From a virus: a stretch of 30,172 nucleotides of DNA. Shown one piece after another: positions 9,732 to 16,428 of the stretch. Position numbers and translations under genes: made by a program. The notes beneath the pieces were generated by a model. That model saw only the letters and a list, made by a program, of their open reading frames with translations, searched no databases and was not told where the DNA came from. The stretch lies in IMG/VR virus record IMGVR_UViG_3300046467_000952, positions 1-30,172 of that record; one strand, 5' to 3'. Each line of letters opens with the position of its first letter. Position 1 is the first letter of the stretch.

Positions 9732-10198
9732 ACTGTCATATCGTTTATAGTTACTACATCAAATGTTGCTGCCCATCCTGCTAATCTATTTTTAAACCTA
9801 TCTACAAAAGGCTCACATGTTATATCTCCCTCTATTTGTAACATATTGTCTGCTTGAGAATACAGGTCTCCTCTTTGCATACTTGCTATTACTCTATTAA
9901 GTAATGCTAATTGAGTATTTAATACATCTTGTTCATTATCGTTTCCTGTATATATGTCTGTAGTCTTGTCTTTGCTTTCATCTACAATGTCCATTGCTAG
10001 AATAGATACATTCATGGTTAATGTCTTTGTGCCTATTACGCAATTGTTAACAACCACATGAGCAAGGGGAAAAATAGTCTGCTTGTCTAAATCAATCTCG
10101 TCTATACTCCCATAACTTACAGTATTAACAAAAGGCTCTGCTGATATAGTTGTTTTTATTATTTCAATAACATTGTAAAATCCTTTTGTCTTAGCCAT
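9725..10198 (-). CDS. Putative tail terminator/completion protein (157 aa)
   Basis: A 157-aa protein starting MAKTKGFYNVIEIIKTTISA with a segment of the form DLDKQTIFPLAHVVVNNC, followed by NVSILAMDIVDESKD and a C-terminal FDVVTIND. Small alpha/beta proteins with an early helix, a central strand and a late strand of this kind are common as tail terminators next to gp10-like genes. Its ATG overlaps by 8 bases the stop of the -1 frame of the tail chaperone (ATGGCTAA), which supports that extension being translated. Confidence 0.5.
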   Translation of the reverse strand: MAKTKGFYNVIEIIKTTISAEPFVNTVSYGSIDEIDLDKQTIFPLAHVVVNNCVIGTKTLTMNVSILAMDIVDESKDKTTDIYTGNDNEQDVLNTQLALLNRVIASMQRGDLYSQADNMLQIEGDITCEPFVDRFKNRLAGWAATFDVVTINDMTVC

Positions 10199-10933
10199 TT
10201 TTTATTAATCTTTTTTCTATATCCATTTTGTCTTTCTCAAATGCTAGATAAAATAAGCACGAGTGTAATTTTAGTTTTGTAATTGGCTCGATTTGCTGAA
10301 CATCTCCTCTAGCCAATCCATAGATAGACTGATACCATCCCCACTTTTTTGCGAAGGTAATTTTTCCGCTATGGTCATACCCTTCTTCTGCATCTCCAAC
10401 TTCAAATAACTCGGTATAGTATTTAGCAATTCTTTTCTTAAATTGTAAAAAAAAAAGAGTGAGCCTAGCACTACATCAAGGGGCATACCTTTTAACTCAT
10501 CTCCTCCTTCTGCTTCATATTCTTGTATTAAATACGTCTGACTTTTTTTATATGTTATAGGCCTAAATAAAACGGCCATAGCTTTGTGCATTTGCTGCCA
10601 ATCAGAAACAGAATTATCTAGGTCTATATACTCTCCTAATGTCATCTCGTCTAGGTTTGGTATAAATCCATACTCTTTCTTATTAAGAGTAAAAGTTGTA
10701 ATCAATTTATGGTCCTTTTCAAAAAGACTATTTATGCTGTTTGCAATCTTTGAAACACTAGACCACTTGATCTTTATTATATCCCTCAAATCTAGATTAC
10801 AAAATATCTCTACCAGCTTATGTAGGATAAAATTTGTATTTCTATTCTCATCGTTATCTATTTTTTCAAACTTTTGATATTGGCTTAAGGTTATCTCACT
10901 TAGAGAATCTGGGACGTCTATATTTATCTTCAT
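10191..10933 (-). CDS. Tail assembly chaperone, -1 frameshift (GT-like) product
   Basis: The reading frame one base behind the 220-aa gene is open from 10475 to a stop at 10191-10193 and has no good start of its own. It encodes protein-like sequence, including KKWGWYQSIYGLARGDV followed by KLHSCLFYLAFEKDK. Read from the 10933 start with a -1 shift, the product is 247 aa. Two slippery runs are available on the coding strand: T10 at 10447-10456 (contains U UUU UUU) and A6 at 10345-10350 (CAA AAA AGT to AAA AAG). Programmed -1 shifts in chaperone pairs upstream of the tape measure are well established for long-tailed phages. The stop overlaps the next ATG by 8 bases. A homopolymer length error in the assembly is the main alternative. 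Confidence 0.7.
10271..10933 (-). CDS. Tail assembly chaperone, unshifted (G-like) product
   Basis: A 220-aa protein starting MKINIDVPDSLSEITLSQYQ, with LDEMTLGEYIDLD in the middle and a C-terminal segment GDGISLSMDWLEEMF. The EITLSQYQKF opening and following helices are typical of proteins found upstream of tail genes in Bacteroidetes phages, as I recall them. It would bind the tape measure during tail assembly. It starts right behind a terminator and a TATTATA-N5 element, so it probably opens the tail transcription unit. See the overlapping entry for the longer frameshift product. The chaperone role rests on context and on the frameshift architecture. Confidence 0.6.
   Translation of the reverse strand: MKINIDVPDSLSEITLSQYQKFEKIDNDENRNTNFILHKLVEIFCNLDLRDIIKIKWSSVSKIANSINSLFEKDHKLITTFTLNKKEYGFIPNLDEMTLGEYIDLDNSVSDWQQMHKAMAVLFRPITYKKSQTYLIQEYEAEGGDELKGMPLDVVLGSLFFFYNLRKELLNTIPSYLKLEMQKKGMTIAEKLPSQKSGDGISLSMDWLEEMFSKSSQLQN
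10447..10456 (-). promoter_or_regulatory. Homopolymer slippery run (T10 on coding strand)
   Basis: Ten T in the coding strand, in frame CTC TTT TTT TTT TAC. A -1 slip anywhere in the run leads into the open frame that ends at 10191. It is one of two candidate frameshift sites (the other is A6 at 10345-10350) and also a place where assembly errors are likely. Confidence 0.45.
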
Positions 10934-10938
10934 ATATA

Positions 10939-10945
10939 TATAATA
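10939..10945 (-). promoter_or_regulatory. TATTATA box 5 nt before the tail chaperone start
   Basis: TATTATA-N5-ATG. Upstream is ACGTAATTAATATATAAT, similar to the sequences in front of the boxes at 28846 and 14484. It lies directly after a rho-independent terminator, as expected for a promoter of a new unit. Confidence 0.4.
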
Positions 10946-10979
10946 ATTATATATTAATTACGTATAATATATATATAAT

Positions 10980-11003
10980 AAAAAAAGCGCCATTTCTGAC
11001 GCT
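10980..11003 (-). terminator. Rho-independent terminator after the small-gene cluster
   Basis: On the minus strand AGCGTC, a six-base loop and GGCGCT (6 bp with one G-T pair) are followed by seven T. It ends transcription of the terminase/small-gene unit before the tail chaperone gene. Confidence 0.7.
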
Positions 11004-11053
11004 CTCTTAAACAAAAAACTAATTAACATGAATAAATAAGATGATGCTACACC

Positions 11054-11263
11054 CTATTTTTCTTTTGCGTTATTGTATGCCCACTCTAAAACTTCTGCCA
11101 ACTTATTTCTATATTCTAAAGATCTTTGATTATATTCTTTTTTGCCTACGCGTATTTGCTTTTTATATTCAAGTACTATTTTAACTTTCGGAAATCTTCC
11201 GCGATATAGCGCTCTTGGATATACTCTAATATTATTCTGTAGGCACCATTTGAAGATCTTCAT
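11054..11263 (-). CDS. Hypothetical protein (69 aa), basic
   Basis: Starts MKIFKWCLQNNIRVYPRALY and is rich in Lys/Arg, ending in an amphipathic helix. A TTG 48 bases upstream would extend it to 85 aa but would deepen the overlap with the preceding gene from 32 to 80 bases, so the ATG at 11261-11263 is preferred; AAGGAG lies directly in front of it. Last gene before the terminator at 10980-11003. No family recognised. Confidence 0.5.
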   Translation of the reverse strand: MKIFKWCLQNNIRVYPRALYRGRFPKVKIVLEYKKQIRVGKKEYNQRSLEYRNKLAEVLEWAYNNAKEK

Positions 11264-11435
11264 CTCCTTCTCGTGTTGAGTTTTTGTTTTTATTTCGAAT
11301 TTTCTTTTCAAGTCTCTCCCTTGTTCTTTGTAAAGGCCAAACTATCCAAATAGCCTCATTTGTTGTTAGCGCATCGTTTAGAAATAACTTTGTTTGCATT
11401 TTGTCTAGTTGTTCTGCTATTTTTTCTAATTTCAT
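11232..11435 (-). CDS. Hypothetical protein (67 aa)
   Basis: Starts MKLEKIAEQLDKMQTKLFLN; mostly helical with TNEAIWIVWPLQRTRERLEKK, probably a short coiled coil. It overlaps the following 69-aa gene. Member of the run of small genes between terminase and tail module. No family recognised. Confidence 0.5.
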   Translation of the reverse strand: MKLEKIAEQLDKMQTKLFLNDALTTNEAIWIVWPLQRTRERLEKKIRNKNKNSTREGDEDLQMVPTE

Positions 11436-11459
11436 TTTATTAATTTAATCCTTGTTAAT

Positions 11460-11630
11460 TTATGCTATGAAGTATATAATACCCCAAAATAGTTGACTCA
11501 TCTTTTCAGCTATTGCTCCTGCAAAATAAAATAGGAAATTAATTACCGCGATGAATCCTATTGTCCCAAGTCCTATAGACCATGCTATTGTTTTGAGGAT
11601 CTTCCTCTGAAACTCCTTATTGGGTTTCAT
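11460..11630 (-). CDS. Small membrane protein (56 aa)
   Basis: From the ATG at 11628-11630 (MKPNKEFQRKILKTIAWSIG). There are two hydrophobic stretches, WSIGLGTIGFIAVINFLFYF and the C-terminal LFWGIIYFIA, so it is probably an inner-membrane protein. A TTG 45 bases upstream gives a 71-aa version. It could be a superinfection or lysis-accessory factor, but nothing in the sequence decides that. Confidence 0.5.
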   Translation of the reverse strand: MKPNKEFQRKILKTIAWSIGLGTIGFIAVINFLFYFAGAIAEKMSQLFWGIIYFIA

Positions 11631-11667
11631 GCTTATGTCCGCCCTTGTTGCTTTGTATAATCCTTTA

Positions 11668-11763
11668 TTATCCAACTGTCAATATCTTTAATGACCATAA
11701 TATAAACAAAACCACGAAAGTTGTTGTAATATATTTAATAAAATCTAATATATCTTTTCTCAT
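11668..11763 (-). CDS. Very small membrane protein (31 aa)
   Basis: MRKDILDFIKYITTTFVVLF, then ILWSLKILTVG. It has one transmembrane helix with a charged N-terminus. The ATG overlaps the stop of the 71-aa gene upstream (TAATG), a strong coupling signal. Too short for any homology judgement; it could also be a chance frame. Confidence 0.4.
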   Translation of the reverse strand: MRKDILDFIKYITTTFVVLFILWSLKILTVG

Positions 11764-11978
11764 TATATAAAGTCTTTATATTTTTCTAAGTTAGTTTTAA
11801 ATGAAGATTTAGTTGTTAATACTTTTTGTCTCCATTCCCACTTGTCCTCATTATAATCTTTTAAAATTAATTCTTGGACAGTTTCATTAGACCCAAAGAA
11901 CCCTTCGGTTTCTGGTACGTTGTATTTATTTACAGCTATGTAATCTAGCGCTGCGATTGTAGAATTTTTATAATTCAT
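11763..11978 (-). CDS. Hypothetical protein (71 aa)
   Basis: Starts MNYKNSTIAALDYIAVNKYN and continues ETEGFFGSNETVQELILKDY. Soluble, acidic to neutral, probably helical. It has an A-rich leader (AAAAAACAAAGAATATG). No family recognised. Confidence 0.5.
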   Translation of the reverse strand: MNYKNSTIAALDYIAVNKYNVPETEGFFGSNETVQELILKDYNEDKWEWRQKVLTTKSSFKTNLEKYKDFI

Positions 11979-12019
11979 ATTCTTTGTTTTTTATAAAGTT
12001 ACTAATTATTTTTTAATTA

Positions 12020-12205
12020 TTATTCTTTTACCAAGTTGTCCAGTAGTTTATAACTAATTGTATCCAATTCACCAATTTGACATAATAGCTTTCCGTCTTC
12101 CTTTGATACTTCTCTTAGAGTTTTGTAGAATGTTTTATTAGAATTTATTTTATTATTTACTAATTTTAATAAGATTTGAATTTCTGTGTTAGTTAAATTT
12201 TCCAT
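12020..12205 (-). CDS. Hypothetical protein (61 aa)
   Basis: Starts MENLTNTEIQILLKLVNNKI. A short helical protein with ISYKLLDNLVKE at its end. The leader is A-rich with AAAAAACAAAAAAATG. No family recognised. Confidence 0.5.
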   Translation of the reverse strand: MENLTNTEIQILLKLVNNKINSNKTFYKTLREVSKEDGKLLCQIGELDTISYKLLDNLVKE

Positions 12206-12230
12206 TTTTTTGTTTTTTAGTTAGTTATTA

Positions 12231-12452
12231 TTACCTAGCCCAGTTAGGGTGACCTCCTATTAGCCACTCGTCGATCTCATCCCATCCTAATGATACATAT
12301 CCGTCAATTATTACGGATAATGGATATTCAACTTTATGTTGACTACAGTACTCAATCACTGTATTCCAAGTCCTTTTACCTGGTCCTAAATTAAATACAC
12401 CTACCGGTGTTTCTTGTTCTTTATCAGAGTCTTTGTAAATTTCAATTTTCAT
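12231..12452 (-). CDS. Hypothetical protein (73 aa)
   Basis: Starts MKIEIYKDSDKEQETPVGVF and ends WDEIDEWLIGGHPNWAR. An acidic, probably alpha/beta protein. Its leader AAAACAAACAACATGA is repeated exactly in front of the 57-aa gene at 12792-12965, and its first codons repeat those of the 100-aa gene at 12474-12776. No family recognised. Confidence 0.5.
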   Translation of the reverse strand: MKIEIYKDSDKEQETPVGVFNLGPGKRTWNTVIEYCSQHKVEYPLSVIIDGYVSLGWDEIDEWLIGGHPNWAR

Positions 12453-12464
12453 GTTGTTTGTTTT
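12449..12464 (-). repeat. Repeated 5' leader motif, copy 1
   Basis: AAAACAAACAACATGA on the minus strand, 16 bases including the start codon; the identical sequence is at 12962-12977. It lacks a Shine-Dalgarno core and is A/C-rich, as expected of Bacteroidetes translation starts. Confidence 0.6.
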
Positions 12465-12473
12465 TAAAGTTAT

Positions 12474-12776
12474 TTATATAGCGTAGGCTAAAGGTTTTTC
12501 AACATTTACTTTCCAACCATCTTTATCTATACACTTAAAAGTCTTATTATTAATTTTTGTTACTGTGAACTCTTGTCCAACAGTTTTTTTATGTTCGATT
12601 CTAATCTTATCTCCTACTCTAATTTGGGAGTAATGTCCTCTTTTTTTAGTTTTATTATTAAAGGTGCCAACATTATTGTTGACTCTTTCTCTGCCTATCT
12701 CTTGTATTCTTTTATCGATAGCCATTCTTAACTCTATTAACTGATCTAAATCTTCTCTATCAATTTCAATTTTCAT
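12474..12776 (-). CDS. Hypothetical protein (100 aa) with SH3/KOW-like C-terminus
   Basis: Starts MKIEIDREDLDQLIELRMAI, a helical N-terminus, then a basic linker (NKTKKRGHY). It ends with a small beta domain IRVGDKIRIEHKKTVGQEF and TVTKINNKTFKCIDKDGWKV that looks like a KOW/SH3-type nucleic-acid or protein binding barrel. Function unknown. Confidence 0.5.
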   Translation of the reverse strand: MKIEIDREDLDQLIELRMAIDKRIQEIGRERVNNNVGTFNNKTKKRGHYSQIRVGDKIRIEHKKTVGQEFTVTKINNKTFKCIDKDGWKVNVEKPLAYAI

Positions 12777-12791
12777 GTTTTTGTTTTTATG

Positions 12792-12965
12792 TTATTTTTC
12801 TGTTTGTTTGAAAGCCAACCAAAGTTTATTTTCTAAGGTTTCTTTTTCTTTACCAATAATAGTTTTATGGTCTTTTAAATGATTGCTCATTGCTGTTACC
12901 CCAAAGCAATAAAGTATTCTCATTTCTTTGTGTGTTAATTCTAATGTTAGTTTTGTTTTACTCAT
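12792..12965 (-). CDS. Hypothetical protein (57 aa)
   Basis: A 57-codon frame starting MSKTKLTLELTHKEMRILYC and ending ENKLWLAFKQTEK. It begins with ATG behind the leader AAAACAAACAAC, the same leader as the 73-aa gene at 12231-12452, which is the best argument that it is translated. Helical, mildly basic. It is the first small gene after the terminase. Confidence 0.55.
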   Translation of the reverse strand: MSKTKLTLELTHKEMRILYCFGVTAMSNHLKDHKTIIGKEKETLENKLWLAFKQTEK

Positions 12966-12977
12966 GTTGTTTGTTTT
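12962..12977 (-). repeat. Repeated 5' leader motif, copy 2
   Basis: Second copy of AAAACAAACAACATGA, at the start of the 57-aa gene. Variants of the same pattern (AAAAACAAAAACATG) precede the 100-aa gene at 12776. Confidence 0.6.
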
Positions 12978-13052
12978 AATTGTTATATGCTAATATAAAC
13001 ATTTTTTGTTAATAAACACTATTTTATTAAAATATTTTAAAAATTATTTTTT

Positions 13053-14225
13053 CTACCATATATGATATTCTCCTTTATTAGGATCCTGCAATTGTGATGT
13101 TAACGCGTATCTTGCCGCGTCTATACTATGGTCGCCGCTTAAAGGATTAGGTTTTTGTAATGTATTCCCTTGTTTGTCCTGTAACCAAATATAACCTTGT
13201 AATTCTTTTATTAAATTTTTAGATCTAAGAGTTACATATATTTTATTTTGATTTATTAAATTGATTCCATAGACTATTGAGTCTCTCCCTTTTTTAACTG
13301 GATATACTTGATGGCCGTAAGTATTTAATTCCGCTATTGATTTTGGTTCTGCCGAGTCGGCCCAGATGGTTCCTAAAATAGAATTGTTTTTTATGAATTG
13401 GCTAATATGAGAATTAAGCATACCCTTCCTATAGAGGACCTCATCAAACAGGTAAGAATCATCCAACTTATATAGTGCTATTAAAGCAGCCTCGTCCACC
13501 GAGTAACCAAAGTCAAGACCATGACATAATAATCTAGCGCTCGGCGGTATTACCTCTATTTGTTTCCAGTCAGGTATACAGGCTCCTTCTAATATACCAA
13601 TTTCACCTAGTCCATATACCTTCCACCAGTTTGACCAATAGGTACTTGTGTTTGCTTTGATCTTAGCTTTCTCAATTTCCCTTGTTATCGACGAAGCTAA
13701 TTGATTATTATCTTTATATGTTAGTGTAATAAAGTCGGTGTCTGGCGTGTTTACTAATTCCTTATCTACCCAGAACAAAGTGGTTGGATTATAGTCTAAC
13801 CAAATATCTCCACTTGTACGAATTGATAATTGCTGAAAGCTTTCAAAGGTTACATTGTTACATTCATTCATAAATAAATCAGTACGTCTCGAACCTCTCA
13901 GTTTATCGGGTTGATCTGTACTGAAGAACTCTATATAACTTCCATTAGAAAAGGTGTATTTTAAAGTACTCCTGTTGTATTTTTCTTCGTAATACCTATT
14001 AAGACCTTTAAGAATATTTAAAAAGTCCTTTAAGGCACCCCTGCGGAGATGTGGGACTGACTCAGAGACCACGCTAATCTCTAAATTTTTAGATCTTATA
14101 GCTTTATCTATTAATATAGATAAAATACAAATAGTTTTTCCTGCAGCAGTTCCTCCTCTTACTATCTTAACTCTGTTCTTTAAAGCTTGTAATTTATCTA
14201 ACGCTATAGTTCTTTTTATTCTCAT
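13053..14225 (-). CDS. terL: Terminase large subunit
   Basis: A 390-aa DNA-packaging motor. The ATPase half has a Walker A motif GGTAAGKT (24-31), a Walker B motif DLFMNE (116-121) and the segment DIWLDYNPT. The nuclease half has GLDFGYSVDEAALI (about 235), ADSAEPKSI (about 300) and GDHSIDAARYAL (about 365), which supply the acidic residues of the RNase H-like fold. The layout fits the PBSX/Terminase_3 group. It is preceded by the small subunit with overlapping stop and start (TAATG). Length is slightly short but all motifs are present. It cuts and pumps DNA into the prohead through the portal. Confidence 0.93.
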   Translation of the reverse strand: MRIKRTIALDKLQALKNRVKIVRGGTAAGKTICILSILIDKAIRSKNLEISVVSESVPHLRRGALKDFLNILKGLNRYYEEKYNRSTLKYTFSNGSYIEFFSTDQPDKLRGSRRTDLFMNECNNVTFESFQQLSIRTSGDIWLDYNPTTLFWVDKELVNTPDTDFITLTYKDNNQLASSITREIEKAKIKANTSTYWSNWWKVYGLGEIGILEGACIPDWKQIEVIPPSARLLCHGLDFGYSVDEAALIALYKLDDSYLFDEVLYRKGMLNSHISQFIKNNSILGTIWADSAEPKSIAELNTYGHQVYPVKKGRDSIVYGINLINQNKIYVTLRSKNLIKELQGYIWLQDKQGNTLQKPNPLSGDHSIDAARYALTSQLQDPNKGEYHIW

Positions 14226-14455
14226 TAGTCAACAAAGAGAGGAGTATCTTCGTTTATTGTAATATCTTTTGTTTCTTTTGGTTTACCGGCATAGTAATTA
14301 TAAAACAGCTGAACATATTTGAAGTCTCCGTTCTCTACTCCTATTTTTAATGCTTGATAAGCGGCCCCCTCTAACGGACTTAACTTTTCTATTAAATTAA
14401 GCTCATCAGCTTTGGATTTTCTACCAGAACCTGTTCTTTTTCCACCGTGTGACAT
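14225..14455 (-). CDS. terS: Terminase small subunit-like protein
   Basis: A 76-aa protein starting MSHGGKRTGSGRKSKADELN, with PLEGAAYQALKIGVENGDF and LFYNYYAGKPKETKDI. The basic Gly/Arg start, a helical core and a GKPKETKD ending directly before terL are typical of small terminase-associated proteins in Bacteroidetes phages. It would recognise phage DNA for packaging. A fuller small subunit would be longer, so DNA recognition by this protein alone is inferred. Confidence 0.65.
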   Translation of the reverse strand: MSHGGKRTGSGRKSKADELNLIEKLSPLEGAAYQALKIGVENGDFKYVQLFYNYYAGKPKETKDITINEDTPLFVD

Positions 14456-14483
14456 ATCTTGAAAAAACTTGATTAATCAATAG

Positions 14484-14490
14484 TATAATA
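14484..14490 (-). promoter_or_regulatory. TATTATA element upstream of the terminase genes
   Basis: Minus-strand AACGTATTCTATAAAATACTATTATA is near-identical to the sequence before the box at 28846 (AACATATTTAATAAAATAC then TATTATA). Here the start codon is 28 nt further on. The upstream half overlaps the end of the DnaA-like gene. Confidence 0.4.
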
Positions 14491-14507
14491 GTATTTTATA
14501 GAATACG

Positions 14508-14912
14508 TTAAACATTTTCAGATATTTTTTCTTTAAGTTTTTCATATTGTTTTTTAAGTTTAACGTAATTATCCATTAATTCTTCAATGTTATATGTTAG
14601 ATTGCCTTCCAGTTTATCTATACCCACATATTCTTTAAACTCTTTTAGTATTTTTTTATATCTCTGTTCGAGTGTTTTGTCGTATTTAACCCAATAATCA
14701 AAATTTCGTATTGCATGTAATACCGTAGCGTGGGATTTCCCCAGATCTTTACCGATATGTACTAATGAGAATTTAGTATAGTCTTTTAGTATTTTATAAT
14801 ATATACCTCTTGTCTCTACGAATTCCCTTTTTCTAGATTTAATTGTTTCTAAGTCCTTTAGATCAATACTTGTATTTCTATGTATAATTACTTTTAATTT
14901 ATTTTTTATCAT
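14508..14912 (-). CDS. Stand-alone DnaA domain IV-like DNA-binding protein
   Basis: A 134-aa protein. The segment VHIGKDLGKSHATVLHAIRN (about residues 50-70) matches the signature of DnaA domain IV, (I/V)G-x-x-x-G-x-(S/D)H-(S/A)TV-x-HA, the helix-turn-helix that contacts DnaA boxes. There is no AAA+ ATPase part; the rest is Lys-rich with a C-terminal coiled coil (YVKLKKQYEKLKEKI). It might bind a phage origin, recruit or compete with host DnaA, or act as a repressor. It sits between the replication genes and the terminase. The fold is well supported, the role is open. Confidence 0.75.
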   Translation of the reverse strand: MIKNKLKVIIHRNTSIDLKDLETIKSRKREFVETRGIYYKILKDYTKFSLVHIGKDLGKSHATVLHAIRNFDYWVKYDKTLEQRYKKILKEFKEYVGIDKLEGNLTYNIEELMDNYVKLKKQYEKLKEKISENV

Positions 14913-15120
14913 TGCTTCTGTTTTTGGTTTTTATTTTTAATTTTTTCAATAAAGTAATATATGAATTATATTCATTAATTGCTTTTTGTATTCCAATACA
15001 TGCGTCAAAGTCTTCAGTATTCGCATACATTTTCATTGCGCCTTTTATATCTAAAATACTACTTCCTTCTATTAGATCCATCCAAGCCATCGTGTAAAAA
15101 TGAAATTGCTTTTTGGTCAT
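14899..15120 (-). CDS. Hypothetical protein (73 aa)
   Basis: Starts MTKKQFHFYTMAWMDLIEGS, followed by DIKGAMKMYANTEDFDACIG and a basic C-terminus. Helical, soluble. It overlaps the RecE-like gene stop by 4 bases (ATGA) and the DnaA-like gene start by 14 bases. No family recognised. Confidence 0.55.
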   Translation of the reverse strand: MTKKQFHFYTMAWMDLIEGSSILDIKGAMKMYANTEDFDACIGIQKAINEYNSYITLLKKLKIKTKNRSNDKK

Positions 15121-16145
15121 GTTAAGGTATCTCGAACAACATACTCATTTAATTCTATTTCTTTATTTATGAAGTATTGCTCAAAAACCTTAATCCCGTA
15201 TTCTAGTTTGTTTTTTCCTGATTTATAAAAAGACTCTGCACAGTCGTAAATGCCCAAGTCTCCTGTAGATTTATCTATAACAAAAAAATAAAAATCTTTA
15301 AAATCTGTTTTAAATAAATTACAGTAAATATATAACTGTACATCGTAACTATATTTTTTTGCCGACCACTTAAATGCTTTTAAATCAGAGGTTGTTTTTA
15401 AATCTGCTAAAAAATCTACACCTAAAACATCTGCCTTAGCTCTAAATGGATAACCGTGTAATATACCGAAACCGGGTTTTTCAAACTCCGCGTCTCTTGT
15501 AAATTCTTGCCATAATTCATTTTGTTGTAAAGCGTCTACTGTATACATAGCTTTATCATATTCTTTTCTTGTAAAAACAAATTGGTCTGACCCTACTTCT
15601 TTCACCTTATCTTTATATTTTTTTGTTACTGCTGATTGTACTTCTACTATATGACATAAGGTTTCTAACTTTTTTGGTTCTAATGCGGCTAAATGGATAA
15701 GTCTTCCTGTTTTAAAAGCGGGGCTATCTGATTTAAAATTTAAACTTCTTGCATAACTTTTAGGAGACTCAATTAAATTTTTAATTGCAGAGCTACTCAA
15801 TGCGTACTTCCCTAATTCTCCATAATAAAAACTATCGTCATACATCTTTTCTATTAAAACCTTTTTATTGTATACCTCTCCATTGAGTAATTCTATTTTT
15901 TCTAATCGGTCTTTCTTTGCGTGAATACTTTTCATTTCAGGAATGGATATAAAACACGTAGTGTTTGAATTATAGCTAGGCGATAAGTTGGTTAGTAACG
16001 CTTCTATTTCATGAGGTTTAGAAAATTCAAAACTATCCCCTTCTAAAATTATTTTTACTCCATCCTTTGCCCAATTTCTAAAATTTATTTTAGGGGTCAT
16101 AAACGTTATGTTTTTCCATTTAGGATTCTTATTTACTACTTTCAT
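15117..16145 (-). CDS. RecE-like PD-(D/E)XK exonuclease
   Basis: A 342-aa protein. Residues 115-300 carry the RecE/exodeoxyribonuclease VIII-type nuclease: LSSSAIKNLIESPKSY, GRLIHLAALEP (His151), FRAKADV (Asp239), ADLKTT (Asp248-x-Lys250) and DVQLYIY (Gln270, Tyr274). These are the metal and phosphate contacts of the PD-(D/E)XK fold. It would resect duplex DNA ends for recombination or replication. The first ~110 residues look like an extra small domain (beta-strand rich, no motif recognised). No obvious single-strand annealing partner is in the window. Overlaps mazG by 17 bases. Confidence 0.8.
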   Translation of the reverse strand: MKVVNKNPKWKNITFMTPKINFRNWAKDGVKIILEGDSFEFSKPHEIEALLTNLSPSYNSNTTCFISIPEMKSIHAKKDRLEKIELLNGEVYNKKVLIEKMYDDSFYYGELGKYALSSSAIKNLIESPKSYARSLNFKSDSPAFKTGRLIHLAALEPKKLETLCHIVEVQSAVTKKYKDKVKEVGSDQFVFTRKEYDKAMYTVDALQQNELWQEFTRDAEFEKPGFGILHGYPFRAKADVLGVDFLADLKTTSDLKAFKWSAKKYSYDVQLYIYCNLFKTDFKDFYFFVIDKSTGDLGIYDCAESFYKSGKNKLEYGIKVFEQYFINKEIELNEYVVRDTLT

Positions 16146-16428
16146 CTTTTACAAATGTTTTATTTATTATTTTTCCCTTTCTATTTTTTATCTCGTTATA
16201 CGCTGATATTACACAATCCTCAACTTTTAGATCATAAAAATAGCAAAGATTTGTTAACACTATTATCATGTCTCCTACCGCATCTTTTACTTCTTCCTTG
16301 TTATCTTTTAGTATAGCTTCCGCTAATTCGCCATGTTCTTCTACAAGTTTTATTAATTGGGTTTGTGCATTCCCTTTATCTAATATTCCTTTTTCTGCTG
16401 CCCAATGTAAAATTTTATCATATATCAT
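16129..16428 (-). CDS. mazG: MazG-like nucleotide pyrophosphohydrolase
   Basis: A 99-aa all-alpha protein. KLVEEHGELAEAILK followed by EVKDAVGDMIIVLTN is the EExxE...ExxD metal-binding signature of MazG/dUTPase-2-type enzymes, which hydrolyse (d)NTPs to monophosphates. Length fits the single-domain form. It sits directly behind the thymidylate-synthase-family gene with a 4-base overlap, so both probably shape the nucleotide pool of the infected cell. Confidence 0.85.
   Translation of the reverse strand: MIYDKILHWAAEKGILDKGNAQTQLIKLVEEHGELAEAILKDNKEEVKDAVGDMIIVLTNLCYFYDLKVEDCVISAYNEIKNRKGKIINKTFVKDESSK

Noticed and set aside
11633-11698. A 21-codon frame starting MVIKDIDSWIIKDYTKQQ
   Set aside because: Although its stop lies just before the next ATG, it overlaps the 31-aa frame and is too short to separate from chance.
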